DNA of 64,000 nt from Sphingobacteriaceae bacterium (GCA_016709575.1 JADJMM010000007.1:229727-293726), one strand, 5' to 3'. Positions 26,716 through 35,841 are shown, numbered from the stretch's first letter. Translations and numbers: made by a program. Notes: generated from the sequence alone by a model not told the origin.

Positions 26716-27164
26716 TTATCGTATAGCCTTTTTCGTCTTCGCCTCTTTCAAATCCACTTCAAAAAAGTTAAGAGCAAGTTTTTCTTTTCTTCAAACACCT
26801 GTTTAAAAGGGTTTACTTCTTTATCTCGTGTATTTTCCCATTTATACATTGTACCATTATTAAAATACATATGTTCTTCATAATACTCGCTGGGTTTACG
26901 CAGGGAAACAAATACGTTATGAACTAATTTATCATTTATCAAATAATAAATGGTTGTTGAACTAAAACTACCACCAACAAATTCACGTTTAATTTTACGG
27001 ATGGAATCGTTTTTATAAAACACAACAGTTTTAAATCCGTTTACGTTGGTAATGATTTCACTTTTCGTGTACTTAACAGGATCCACTTCTTTGTAACCGG
27101 TTTGTGCTAAAGTTATCTGTAACCGCAGAAAAATAAAAAGTACTATGAAACAGAAACGCGGCAT
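26716..27164 (-). CDS. Secreted protein of unknown function, paralogue B (frameshifted)
   Basis: A second copy of the gene at 25467: signal peptide FCFIVLFIFLRLQITLAQ, then TGYKEVDPVKYTKSEIITNV, FKTVVFYKNDSIRKIKREF and TTIYYLINDKLVHNVFVSL. The end is shifted: an A is missing in AAAAGAAAAA near 26785, and restoring it turns the apparent C-terminus KKNLLLTFLKWI into KLALNFFEVDLKEAKTKKAI, matching paralogue A. The true stop is then at 26716-26718 and the length 149 residues. The function is unknown. Confidence 0.62.
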
Positions 27165-27214
27165 CCTTTTAGGATTTTAATAAATGTACGAAAAAAATTG
27201 TGGATATAAGTTAA

Positions 27215-27346
27215 ACCCCTCTGTCACTTCGTGACATCTCCCCTTAAAAAAGGGGAGAAGTTATTTTGTACTATAAATTTATTTTGGAAGATAATTAACT
27301 CTCCCCCTTTTTTAAGGGGGAGTCCCCGCTTGCGGGGGAGGGGGTA
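27215..27346. repeat. Inverted pair of composite palindromic repeats
   Basis: Copy 1 (27215-27258) reads ACCCCTCTG, TCACTTCGTGA, then CTCCCCTTAAAAAAGGGGAG. Copy 2 (27301-27346), in opposite orientation, has the same plan with CCCCGCTTGCGGGG as its inner palindrome. Each copy carries two short hairpins. No coding potential; likely a REP-like intergenic element. Confidence 0.68.
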
Positions 27347-27361
27347 GCTTGAAGAATGTAT

Positions 27362-27749
27362 TTAAGAAGGTATTTTCTCCTCTAAAATCATCGTCCCCGC
27401 CTTATCAAAATAAGTACAAGTCATTTTGTTCATATCAACGGCCCATTTTTCTACGCCTGATTTAGCACAATCATTACAAAATGTGGGATAGTTTGTTTTG
27501 CCTTGTTGATGAGCTTTTAAATCGGAGATAAATTGTTCGCCATTGCTTTTATCTTCTACAATTAATGCATCATATTTTGGTGGGAAGCAATTTGATAATT
27601 ATCTTTTCCTGAAAAACAGTATGACCATCACTTACAAATGTTTCGTAGTAGGTAATACCTAATTTAATCAAGTCTTGAATATAGTTTGGAAAATCTGCAC
27701 CACTTTTTACTTTTGAGTGCGCTGCTTTTATTTGGTCGAGTGTGAACAT
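27362..27749 (-). pseudogene. DUF1398 family protein gene, two frameshifts
   Basis: From ATG 27749: MFTLDQIKAAHSKVKSGADF, then PNYIQDLIKLGITYYETFVS and DGHTVF. After frame changes at about 27605 and 27580 the rest reads LKAHQQGKTNYPTFCNDCAK and SGVEKWAVDMNKMTCTYFDK. The restored product is about 129 residues. It matches the DUF1398 family, small soluble proteins with a conserved C-terminal half (CNDCAKSGVEKW) and no known activity. Confidence 0.68.
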
Positions 27750-27792
27750 TTTTTTGTTTTAAATTTAGGAATATAAGTGCAAATTACAAATC

Positions 27793-28596
27793 CTACTTCA
27801 ATCCATCCCGTATCGCATCAATAAACGCATGCGAGAAAACAGGAACGGCGAGATTTCCTGAACGTCGCCAAAAAATGGAAAGGACTACACCCCAAATACC
27901 GGTGTTTATTATGGAGGCAATTACTATGAAGGGAATGGATTCGTTACTGGTTGAAAGTGGTAAATGCCATAAAGCCCATAACACCGAAATGAAAATGGCA
28001 GACCAAATACCAATTTTAGTTTGTGGCGTGTGAATATAAGCATCCAACATGCCGCGGAAAAAACAACTTCTTCTACAATAAATGCAATGGGAATGTAAGT
28101 TAGTAATGAAGTAAGAGCCGTTATGTAATTGGGATGTTCTCCTGGCTTCACCCAAAATAAAATAATGGCGAAACTAATTCCTTTTATTACCAGAACAATT
28201 CCTAAGCACATGAAGAGTTCTTTGAGTGTTTGTTTGGTGAGGCGTGTAAATGCGAAACCAGCAGCAACAGCTCCTAATAGTATAGCTAAATTATAAACCG
28301 AGAGATACAAAGGTAAATGTGCCTTCCTCTAAGGAATGAATTATTTTATAAGCAGGCCATATCATAAAACTAAAAGCAATTAACCAAGCCATTGGAGAAA
28401 GTGTAAATTTTTCTCCCCCTCTTACCCATAGTTTATGCAATGGTTGCTTTGCAATGAATACCTGAAAGAGTACAGTAAGCGGAATGCCAAGTAATAAATA
28501 CTCCTGCGCATTGAGATTAAAAACAAAACCAAACGTAATATATACCGCAACAAATAAAGCTACAATGGCATAACGTATGGGTAGGGTTGTTGGCAC
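27793..28596 (-). pseudogene. CPBP (CAAX-protease-like) intramembrane metalloprotease, two frameshifts
   Basis: About 267 residues when restored, with six or more membrane spans. The first block (28596 to about 28310) ends AYKIIHSLEEG; the second (to about 28070) runs through YNLAILLGAVAAGFAFTRLT and SLLTYIPIAFIVEEVVF; the third contains RGMLDAYIHTP, VLWALWHLPLS and HAFIDAIR. EExxxR, the histidine of WHLP and the last histidine are the CPBP active-site motifs; the second frameshift cuts between EEVVF and RGM. Family members cleave prenylated or membrane substrates or take part in peptide immunity. Confidence 0.72.
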
Positions 28597-28618
28597 TAAT
28601 TAAATGTACAAATAAAAA

Positions 28619-29441
28619 TCAATCCCTAATTATAATTATATTCTCCGTCAGCTTCGGAAACTTTTTAAACACTAAAGGATCATGACCTGGAATTATGTAC
28701 TTAGTATCCTTCACCATTGTTTTCATTCTTTTAAGATTGTTCACGTAGGCTTGCGGATCTAAAGAAAGTGAGGGAAGCATGGAAGTTAAATTGTAATAGA
28801 ACCAGCAGTTATCAGAGGCAATTATTGTTCTGTCGTTATCCGGACCAAGAACTACATATTGCGATTCGAAGGTATGCTTGGAGCCTGTGAATACTTTTAT
28901 GCCAGGGAGAATTTCTATATTATCTCCTTTTACGAGAGTGAGTTTATTCTCGGACTTCTTTTTTAGGAGTTTGTCGACATCTTTTTTTGTGAAGCCATTG
29001 TTGACCTCGCCTTTTTCATTGACATATTTTATGAACTGATCGTGATCTTCTTGTTGCATCCATATCATTGCTTTCGGGAAGAGATCGATGCCGTTGACAT
29101 CGATCCCAATGCGGGTGGCTAAGGATTATATCTGTTATGTCTTCCGGTTTGATGTTTAATTTTTGTAGAGAGGAATCAGGGCGTGTGAACTGCATATCCT
29201 CATAACCTGTTGGGTCACTAAAGCCGGCATCTACTAAAATGGTTTTTCCGTTATCGCCTTTTAATAACCATATCATGTAATACACGCCCGTACTGTCTCC
29301 ACTTTTATCTCCTATAGCACGCGCGCTTGAAGGAATTTTATGAATGCGCTGCGCAAACTTTATGGCGTATATTTTGTAATTGTTTTGAGCAGTAACAAAT
29401 AAAAGTTGACTTAGGAAGAGAAGGAGGAAGGGGAGTTTCAT
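28619..29441 (-). CDS. Exported metallo-beta-lactamase-fold hydrolase (frameshift at the metal site)
   Basis: About 274 residues when restored. Signal peptide (LPFLLLFLSQLLFVTAQ), then ILVDAGF and the metal motif LSHPHWD. Two bases are missing just after it (about 29105); adding them reads HWDH-DVNGIDLFPKA, giving the HxHxDH motif. The second part has GSKHTFESQYVVL, IIASDNCWFYYNL and the final IIPGHDPLVF, which provide the remaining ligands. The closest well-known members are the AHL-lactonase-like enzymes (AiiA/AttM type), but a lactonase activity is only a family-level guess. A TACATTTA promoter box precedes it. Confidence 0.75.
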
Positions 29442-29519
29442 TTAATTAAATGTACAAATAAAAACACGGATTGCAAATCCGCGCTAGTAGGGTTTAAAGC
29501 GAAGTTTAAATAATTATAC

Positions 29520-30393
29520 TTAAAGCCGAGCAACAAATTTTAGTACTTTCTTTTCGGGGTCAATTTCTACTTGATAAATACTATTTGTAATTAACTGTAA
29601 TTCATCTCTTGTTCTTTTGTCGACGGATATTGCAAGGTCATCATTTCTATATCCAGCAAAGTGACCATAACTATCCAGAAATATTTCGTCTTCAATAGGA
29701 ATTTTATCACCAATGTTATATGTTACTAAGTGTTTTGTAGATCGAGGTAATAATATTGGTCGATAGTCATCCAAATCAATTTCATTATTTGCAGCCTTGG
29801 ATACAATTTTTTGATATTTTTCTCTAGACTCTTTGGAGCTGTATCCAATGAGTTTTAAATTGCCTCTATATATTAATTTAGCATGATCATTGACTTCTTT
29901 CTCAGTTGATTTAATGGATTTTAAAATTTCTTCCTTTTCTTCTTTATTAATGGACTTTGCGGTGTTCTTCAGGGCTCGAACTAGTTTTAAGAAAAACTTG
30001 TCAAACCCATCTGAAATAAATTTAACTTTTTCCCCTTCAGGTAAAACAAACCTCAGAAGATAAATCTGCATATAATAGATCTGTGAGAACATCCGGGATT
30101 TTACAATCTCTATATTTTATGGGAATAATTTTATTTATTAAACCCGTTCTTGTGTTTTCTATTGCTTTTTTTAGTTCGAAATTTACCCATTCAGATTCAA
30201 CTGAAGAGGGAGATAGTATTATAACTAAATGAGAAGATTCATTTAGTGCGGATTCCAATTTTGTAACTAGACTATCTCCAAAATCCAATTGATCATCATC
30301 AAACCAAGTTTCAATACTATTTTCTAGCAGGCAGTCTTTTAATGTTCTTACAAACTTTTTATCTTTACTGCTATGTGATATAAATACTTTCAT
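29520..30393 (-). CDS. TIR-domain protein with unknown C-terminal domain (one frameshift)
   Basis: The N-terminal about 115 residues are a TIR domain: MKVFISHSSKDKKFVRTLKD, IETWFDDDQLDFGDSL, SHLVIILSPSSVESEWVNFE and IIPIKYRDCKIPDVL. SEWVNFE contains the glutamate position that is catalytic in NAD-cleaving bacterial TIRs. The frame breaks near 30055 (YADLSSE then FVLPEGEKVKF). The second part, about 170 residues, starts with a charged helix (SINKEEKEEILKSIKSTEKE) and ends in a beta-rich region (IFLDSYGHFAGYRNDDLAIS; YQVEIDPEKKVLKFVARL) that I do not recognise. It lies 4 bp downstream of the 30398 gene, so the two form an operon. NADase-type defence or signalling is inferred. Confidence 0.78.
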
Positions 30394-30397
30394 ATAA

Positions 30398-31195
30398 TTA
30401 AATTTTTCCAGCTATTCCTTTAATTGCATTGCTTGCTTTGGCTCGTTTTGCCAGCCTTTCAAATTCAATAATTTTGTCATCTAAAATCATTTCTATACCT
30501 GTTCTAACTGGAACAAAATGTAAGAGGCACTCCTGTTCTTCTAATTCATGAACACCTTTACTTAGTATTCCATATATTTCTTTATGTTCAACAAGAAAAT
30601 CTGGTAATTCAACTCTCAATAGTTCTATTTTCTCATTCATTCTACTTCTTTGGTATGTAGTCTCATTCCATCCTTCAATTCCTTTGGCTTTCTGATGCGC
30701 TTCTTCAATTAAGTGTTCGAAAATTCTGCGTAGGTAAACAAAAGAACCAATACCAACTCCGTTTGCCGCAAGCCCAATGGCTTTCGTGAATTCTTTAAGT
30801 TTTTCTTTTGGTAAAACATTGGCGTAATCTTTAATCTGACTTATATGAAGGTCGGCTATTGATGGGTCTTGCCCAATTTTATGCAGAAAATAATTTCCAT
30901 CTTTGGTTTTCTTGTATGTGACAAAGTAACACTCCATATATTCATTCGTTCTTAAACACTTTAATTTAACAGCGGTTGTCCTAATATAGTGGACAGGCTC
31001 CTTATATTGTTTATCATAAACTCTGGCTAACGATACCTCGAAAGTAGTCTGTTCTTTTAGCGAAGGGCTGTAAGCGTTAATTTTACTTTCGAAAAGAACC
31101 AAATCATGAAATTCCGATAAATTATCTTGTGTTAGTTCAATTGATGAATATAAAGGCAATTCAAAGTAAAAATTGTAAGGATCTAAGTAATTCAT
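30398..31195 (-). CDS. Protein of unknown function, operon partner of the TIR gene
   Basis: The protein has 265 residues, no signal peptide and no membrane segment. The N-terminal half is mixed alpha/beta with tyrosine- and phenylalanine-rich strands (YFELPLYSSIELTQ; YMECYFVTYKKTKDGNYFLH). The C-terminal half is helical: AIGLAANGVGIGSFVYLRRI, FEHLIEEAHQKAKG, KIELLRVELPDFLVEHKEIY and a final GILSKGVHELEEQECLLHF. The LRRIFE...LSKGVHEL pattern resembles DUF4145/HEPN-like helical domains seen in defence loci; this is a similarity by eye only. It is the first gene of a two-gene operon with the TIR protein and probably its sensor or regulator. Confidence 0.6.
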   Translation of the reverse strand: MNYLDPYNFYFELPLYSSIELTQDNLSEFHDLVLFESKINAYSPSLKEQTTFEVSLARVYDKQYKEPVHYIRTTAVKLKCLRTNEYMECYFVTYKKTKDGNYFLHKIGQDPSIADLHISQIKDYANVLPKEKLKEFTKAIGLAANGVGIGSFVYLRRIFEHLIEEAHQKAKGIEGWNETTYQRSRMNEKIELLRVELPDFLVEHKEIYGILSKGVHELEEQECLLHFVPVRTGIEMILDDKIIEFERLAKRAKASNAIKGIAGKI

Positions 31196-31214
31196 ACAGG
31201 TTTTGTCTGTTTAT

Positions 31215-31251
31215 AAAAAAGCCCCTGCCATATTACGACAGAGGCTTTTGT
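31215..31251 (-). terminator. Terminator of the groESL operon
   Basis: On the minus strand AAAAGCCTCTGTC and GGCAGGGGCTTTTTT form a stem with a short loop, followed by a run of T. It lies about 200 bp after the groEL stop and directly before the start of the next minus-strand gene at 31195. Confidence 0.7.
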
Positions 31252-31324
31252 TTGATTATGTTTTAGTACTGTACCGCTCAAAGGGGCGGTGGGTTTTTCT
31301 TAAAGAGAGTAGGGTTCGAAAGAT

Positions 31325-31448
31325 GCTGACTGTGGTCAGCATGACGTCCGTTCTCTACCGGCATTAGTTTGGCTTACGATGTCATGCTGAACGCTGCAAG
31401 CGCTAATCAGCATCTCCTTCTGCGTCATTCAGATTCTGAATGGCGGGC
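31325..31448. repeat. Cluster of three palindromic repeat elements
   Basis: GATGCTGACTGTGGTCAGCATGAC and GTCATGCTGAACGC...CAGCATCT (both quoted in part) belong to the same family as the copy at 8651. A third hairpin, CCTTCTGC...ATTCAGATTCTGAAT...GGGCAGAAGG, follows. They lie in the 3' region of groEL, with no coding content. Confidence 0.65.
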
Positions 31449-31454
31449 AGAAGG

Positions 31455-33106
<1,652 letters not shown>

Positions 33107-33127
33107 TTATTAGTATTAAATTTTATC

Positions 33128-33210
33128 TACGAATACGAATTAATTACGAATTTACGAATCGAACCGCCTAGGCATACAGATTCGTACATTCGTACGATTA
33201 GTATTCGTAG
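33128..33210. repeat. 83-bp imperfect palindrome between groES and groEL
   Basis: The left arm starts CTACGAATACGAATTAATTA and ends TTTACGAATC; the right arm starts GATTCGTACATTCGTACGA and ends TAGTATTCGTAG. The arms match over about 32 bases with few differences around a 17-nt centre (GAACCGCCTAGGCATAC region). Transcribed, it would make a long hairpin inside the groESL message. Confidence 0.75.
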
Positions 33211-33223
33211 GTGATTTTGTATG

Positions 33224-33514
33224 TTAGATAATCGCGTATATGTCGCTCTCCTTCATGATAAGATATTCTTTCCCATCAATGTTAATCTCAGTACCTGCGT
33301 ATTTTCCGTATAGAACAGTGTCGCCAACTTTTACAGTTGTAGGTTCATCTTTTTTACCAGGACCAGCGGCAACGATTTTGCCTCTCATTGGTTTTTCTTT
33401 TGCAGTATCGGGGATGATAATTCCGCCTGCTGTTTTTGTTTCTGCTTCTGCTGCCTCTACTAACACTCGGTCAGCTAAAGGCTTCACATTTACATTTGCA
33501 CTTGCTTTTGCCAT
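33224..33514 (-). CDS. groES: Co-chaperonin GroES
   Basis: A 96-residue protein, the usual length of the heptameric lid of GroEL. It shows [20 protein letters not shown], the mobile loop leading into [37 protein letters not shown] and the end [13 protein letters not shown]. It is intact. The groEL gene follows 135 bp downstream after a palindromic element. A candidate sigma-54 promoter lies upstream. The N-terminal extension [10 protein letters not shown] is slightly longer than in most bacteria. Confidence 0.97.
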   Translation of the reverse strand: MAKASANVNVKPLADRVLVEAAEAETKTAGGIIIPDTAKEKPMRGKIVAAGPGKKDEPTTVKVGDTVLYGKYAGTEINIDGKEYLIMKESDIYAII

Positions 33515-33582
33515 CTTTCTTTCTTTTTATTTAAGGTTTAACATTTAAATTTTAGCCCTTTTCAGGGGGGCGCCTAAGATAC

Positions 33583-33597
33583 GCTAAAAACGTGCCA
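33583..33597 (-). promoter_or_regulatory. Candidate sigma-54 type promoter of groESL
   Basis: On the minus strand TGGCACGTTTTTAGC has the GG and GC dinucleotides of a -24/-12 promoter at the required 10-nt gap and the conserved TGGCAC; the -12 half (TTAGC rather than TTGC) has one mismatch. The expected start lies about 57 nt before the groES ATG. No CIRCE repeat was seen. Confidence 0.45.
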
Positions 33598-33724
33598 ATA
33601 CCATAAAAATGACAGTTTTTCACGGTTAGGCAGAATAGGGGTGACAATGCAGGTTTTGAGAGGGGAATTGGCTGACAAAAGTGCGTAAAAAGGGCTGTTG
33701 GGAGTTAAAGGACCACCTGTCTTG

Positions 33725-33772
33725 TTTCCGCTAAAGCGGAAAGCGAGACTATCCCCTCCTTGGCAGGCGGGG
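33725..33772. repeat. Short palindromes between groES and the lipoprotein cluster
   Basis: TTTCCGCTAAAGCGGAAA (33725-33742) and CCCCTCCTTGGCAGGCGGGG (33753-33772) are two adjacent inverted repeats. The second resembles the inner palindrome of the 27215-27346 elements. The 33598-33784 stretch holds no gene. Confidence 0.55.
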
Positions 33773-33784
33773 AGTAAATTGTGG

Positions 33785-34000
33785 TTATTGGACGTTACAC
33801 TCGTAATGTGAAGTGCCTGCTTGGGATTTACCGTAATCGGTGCATTGAGAGCTGGCATCGCTTTTACTTTTTGAAGTGACTTGTTTGGTGATAGTAGTAT
33901 GCGATGAGCTGTGAATTTCGCAAGTACAAGTCCAATCTTTTTCTTTTTTATTGCAAGAAAATAAACCTAGAATAAACGCTATGAGAATGATTTTTTTCAT
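33785..34000 (-). CDS. Small Cys-rich lipoprotein, paralogue 4 of 4
   Basis: The product has 71 residues with lipoprotein signal MKKIILIAFILGLFSC, lipid-modified cysteine at 16, then NKKEKDWTCTCEI, a Ser/Thr/Lys-rich middle, CTDYG and the final HYECNVQ. It belongs to a family of four adjacent genes that share LFSCxKK, D-[WY]-x-CTC, C-x2-[YF]G and a last Y/H-x-C. The four non-lipid cysteines suggest two disulfides or a metal site. No known domain was recognised. The last gene of the cluster, 2 bp after its neighbour. Confidence 0.75.
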   Translation of the reverse strand: MKKIILIAFILGLFSCNKKEKDWTCTCEIHSSSHTTITKQVTSKSKSDASSQCTDYGKSQAGTSHYECNVQ

Positions 34001-34002
34001 GA

Positions 34003-34245
34003 CTACTTTAATCTACATTCATGCACTGTGCCTGGAGGAGAAACATCGTCGCCAAATTTGGCGCAAATGCGATCGGCGTCAGGTTTTCTTACATCTTTTA
34101 TTTCTTTGACCTCGGTAACATTCATGGTGTCGTGGTAAATCTGACAAGTACATTCCCAATCGTATTTTTTTGTACAAGAGAATAGGAGAATTGGCGTCAT
34201 GATTAATGACAATAAAGAAAAACTATGTAGATATTTTTTAAACAT
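34003..34245 (-). CDS. Small Cys-rich lipoprotein, paralogue 3 of 4
   Basis: The product has 80 residues from MFKKYLHSFSLLSLIMTPIL, with lipobox LLFSC; an upstream in-frame ATG at 34269 would overlap the previous gene and lengthen the signal peptide. The mature part has TKKYDWECTCQIY, a charged linker with EVKEIKDVRKPDAD, then ICAKFGDD and VHECRLK. The cysteine spacing matches its three neighbours. It is probably anchored in the inner leaflet of the outer membrane or in the inner membrane. The function is unknown. Confidence 0.75.
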   Translation of the reverse strand: MFKKYLHSFSLLSLIMTPILLFSCTKKYDWECTCQIYHDTMNVTEVKEIKDVRKPDADRICAKFGDDVSPPGTVHECRLK

Positions 34246-34258
34246 TTGATTTAGAAAA

Positions 34259-34483
34259 TTAATCTTCACCTTTTATACTGCAATTATAATTTCCGCCGCT
34301 GCCCATTAGTTCTTTACCGTACGCGCCGCATTGATCAGTGGCGTTCTTTTGGGTTTCGTAATTAATTGTTTTTGTAAAGGTGCCAAAATTATTTCCTGTT
34401 ACTTCACAAGTGCAAATCCAATCTCTTTTCTTTTTGCAAGAGAAAAGAGCAAGGACAACGAGTATAAAAAGTATTTTTTTCAA
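34259..34483 (-). CDS. Small Cys-rich lipoprotein, paralogue 2 of 4
   Basis: The product has 74 residues. Lipoprotein signal MKKILFILVVLALFSC, then KKKRDWICTCEVTGNNFGTF, a Thr/Asn-rich middle, QCGAYGKEL and NYNCSIKGED at the end. It is closest by eye to paralogue 1 (both have CTC[ED]VTG). The start is 1 bp from the stop of paralogue 1, so the genes form one transcript. No enzyme motif is visible. Confidence 0.77.
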   Translation of the reverse strand: MKKILFILVVLALFSCKKKRDWICTCEVTGNNFGTFTKTINYETQKNATDQCGAYGKELMGSGGNYNCSIKGED

Positions 34484-34484
34484 A

Positions 34485-34706
34485 CTAGTTTTGTTTTTCT
34501 ATGAAACATTTATAATCGCCATAACCATCAACAATTTTTTCCCCATAATTTCTACAGGAATAATCAGCTTCTCCTTCAGTTTGATGAATGATGGTAGTAT
34601 AACGTCCGCTCCATTGTCCTGTTACATCGCAAGTACATTTATAATCGTGCTTTTTTGCACAGGAAAAAAGACAAAGAACAAATGCTATTACAATAAACTG
34701 TTTCAT
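34485..34706 (-). CDS. Small Cys-rich lipoprotein, paralogue 1 of 4
   Basis: The product has 73 residues and is the first gene of the cluster. Lipoprotein signal MKQFIVIAFVLCLFSC, then AKKHDYKCTCDVTGQWSGRY, a polar middle, SCRNYGEKI and DYKCFIEKQN. All family cysteines are present. It follows the terminator of the SPOR-like protein gene at 34711-34742, so the cluster probably has its own promoter within that short gap or depends on read-through. The function is unknown. Confidence 0.76.
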   Translation of the reverse strand: MKQFIVIAFVLCLFSCAKKHDYKCTCDVTGQWSGRYTTIIHQTEGEADYSCRNYGEKIVDGYGDYKCFIEKQN

Positions 34707-34710
34707 CTGT

Positions 34711-34742
34711 AAAAAAGAAATTCGCAGTTACCCGCGAATTTC
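34711..34742 (-). terminator. Terminator after the SPOR-like protein gene
   Basis: On the minus strand GAAATTCGC and GCGAATTTC make a 9-bp stem with an 8-nt loop, followed by CTTTTTT-type U-rich end (plus-strand A-run 34711-34716). Confidence 0.75.
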
Positions 34743-34769
34743 AATTAAAAAATATTTAAGAACTTAAAC

Positions 34770-35624
34770 TTATTTCACGCGAACACCATTTTGGTATTTC
34801 ACTAAGAAACCTTTGAAGCCTTTTGCAGATGCTTCATCAAAACCTTTTAAGCCTTCCTCTTTAGTATTGTATTTTCCGTAAAGCACTTTGTATGCGCCGT
34901 CTTCTTTCGAAATCTCTACCATATTTCCTAAAGCAGCATATTTTGATTTAACAGGCTCAGTTGGTGATGAAGCTAATTGCACACGATAAACTAAACCAGG
35001 AGTTGCTGCTGATGTTGTTGCAGCAGCAGGTGTTGTAGCAACCGGAGTTGTCGCAACAGGTGTAGTAGCAGCTGGAGTAGTTTTAGCGGGTTCTGTTTTT
35101 ACAGGCTCAGTTTTTGCAGGTTCTGTTTTTGCAGGAGTTGTTGCAACCGGAGTTGTTTTTGCAGGTTCTGTTTTAGTAGTAGTTGTACCTGAAACATTTT
35201 TAGGAGTAGCGCTTCCACCGAATTGAACATTTAGTGGTTCAGCTTCAACTTCTTTTTTCGCACCATTCTCTAAAAAATAAAATTTCTGAATCACAGCACC
35301 TTCAGCAGGAGCAGATGAAGAAACATTTACTTTAAATTTTAATGTGAATTCAGCATCACTAGGTACAGATACCCATACAATTTTCGCACGGTTATTTTCG
35401 AAAGTGAAATTACCTGATTTAGAATCTACTTCAGTAACTGTAACCCCAACCGGAACATCCATTTGGTATTTTGCAAAATTGGTTATAGAACCTTTGTTGA
35501 CTTTTACTTCAACATCAGTATTTGAACCTGAAGATAAACTTGCAGGAATGTTACTTGTAATTGTTACTTGGCCAAACATGAAGTTAACTCCAAAAGCCAT
35601 TAAAGCGAATAATCTGAATTTCAT
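34770..35624 (-). CDS. Secreted protein with Thr/Pro-rich repeats and SPOR-like C-terminus
   Basis: The protein has 284 residues: a signal peptide (FRLFALMAFGVNFMFG), an immunoglobulin-like beta domain (about 20-130, with VKVNKGSITNFAKYQMDVP and FTLKFKVNVSSSAPAEGAV), a low-complexity linker (about 145-205) of repeated TTPVA and KTEPA units, and a C-terminal domain (about 208-284) with YRVQLASSPTEPVKSKYAAL, YKVLYGKYNTKEEGLKGFDE and FKGFLVKYQNGVRVK, the pattern of SPOR peptidoglycan-binding domains. It probably binds denuded glycan at the cell wall. The repeat number may vary between strains. Confidence 0.8.
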   Translation of the reverse strand: MKFRLFALMAFGVNFMFGQVTITSNIPASLSSGSNTDVEVKVNKGSITNFAKYQMDVPVGVTVTEVDSKSGNFTFENNRAKIVWVSVPSDAEFTLKFKVNVSSSAPAEGAVIQKFYFLENGAKKEVEAEPLNVQFGGSATPKNVSGTTTTKTEPAKTTPVATTPAKTEPAKTEPVKTEPAKTTPAATTPVATTPVATTPAAATTSAATPGLVYRVQLASSPTEPVKSKYAALGNMVEISKEDGAYKVLYGKYNTKEEGLKGFDEASAKGFKGFLVKYQNGVRVK

Positions 35625-35841
35625 AGTAGGTAAATTTGATGCAAAATATAAAATTATTACATATAAACAAAGGTCTTGAGACCCAATTTACCACCCAAAT
35701 TATGCAAAAAAGCCCTGTTATTAACACTCGAATACGCCCCCAGACCCCTCTAAAAGTCAAGGTTTTTCCTCAATTCGTCTTATTGGGCAGGAGGGAAATG
35801 GATGGTTTTAATGCATGAAAATTCCGTAATTTCGGGGCCTT

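Noticed and set aside
28619..29441. Quorum-quenching AHL lactonase
   Set aside because: The fold and motif fit the superfamily, but many members have other substrates and the protein is exported; the specific activity is not supported.
24786..29441. Prophage or mobile island
   Set aside because: No integrase, transposase, phage structural gene or flanking direct repeats were seen; the genes are typical chromosomal stress and membrane genes of Bacteroidota.
29520..31195. Thoeris or CBASS system
   Set aside because: No Sir2/SLOG effector (ThsA-type) or nucleotide cyclase is adjacent; only a TIR protein and an unknown partner are present.
33574..33858. Minus-strand frame of 94 residues
   Set aside because: It overlaps the lipoprotein gene at 33785 in another frame, has no recognisable motif and covers palindromic repeats.
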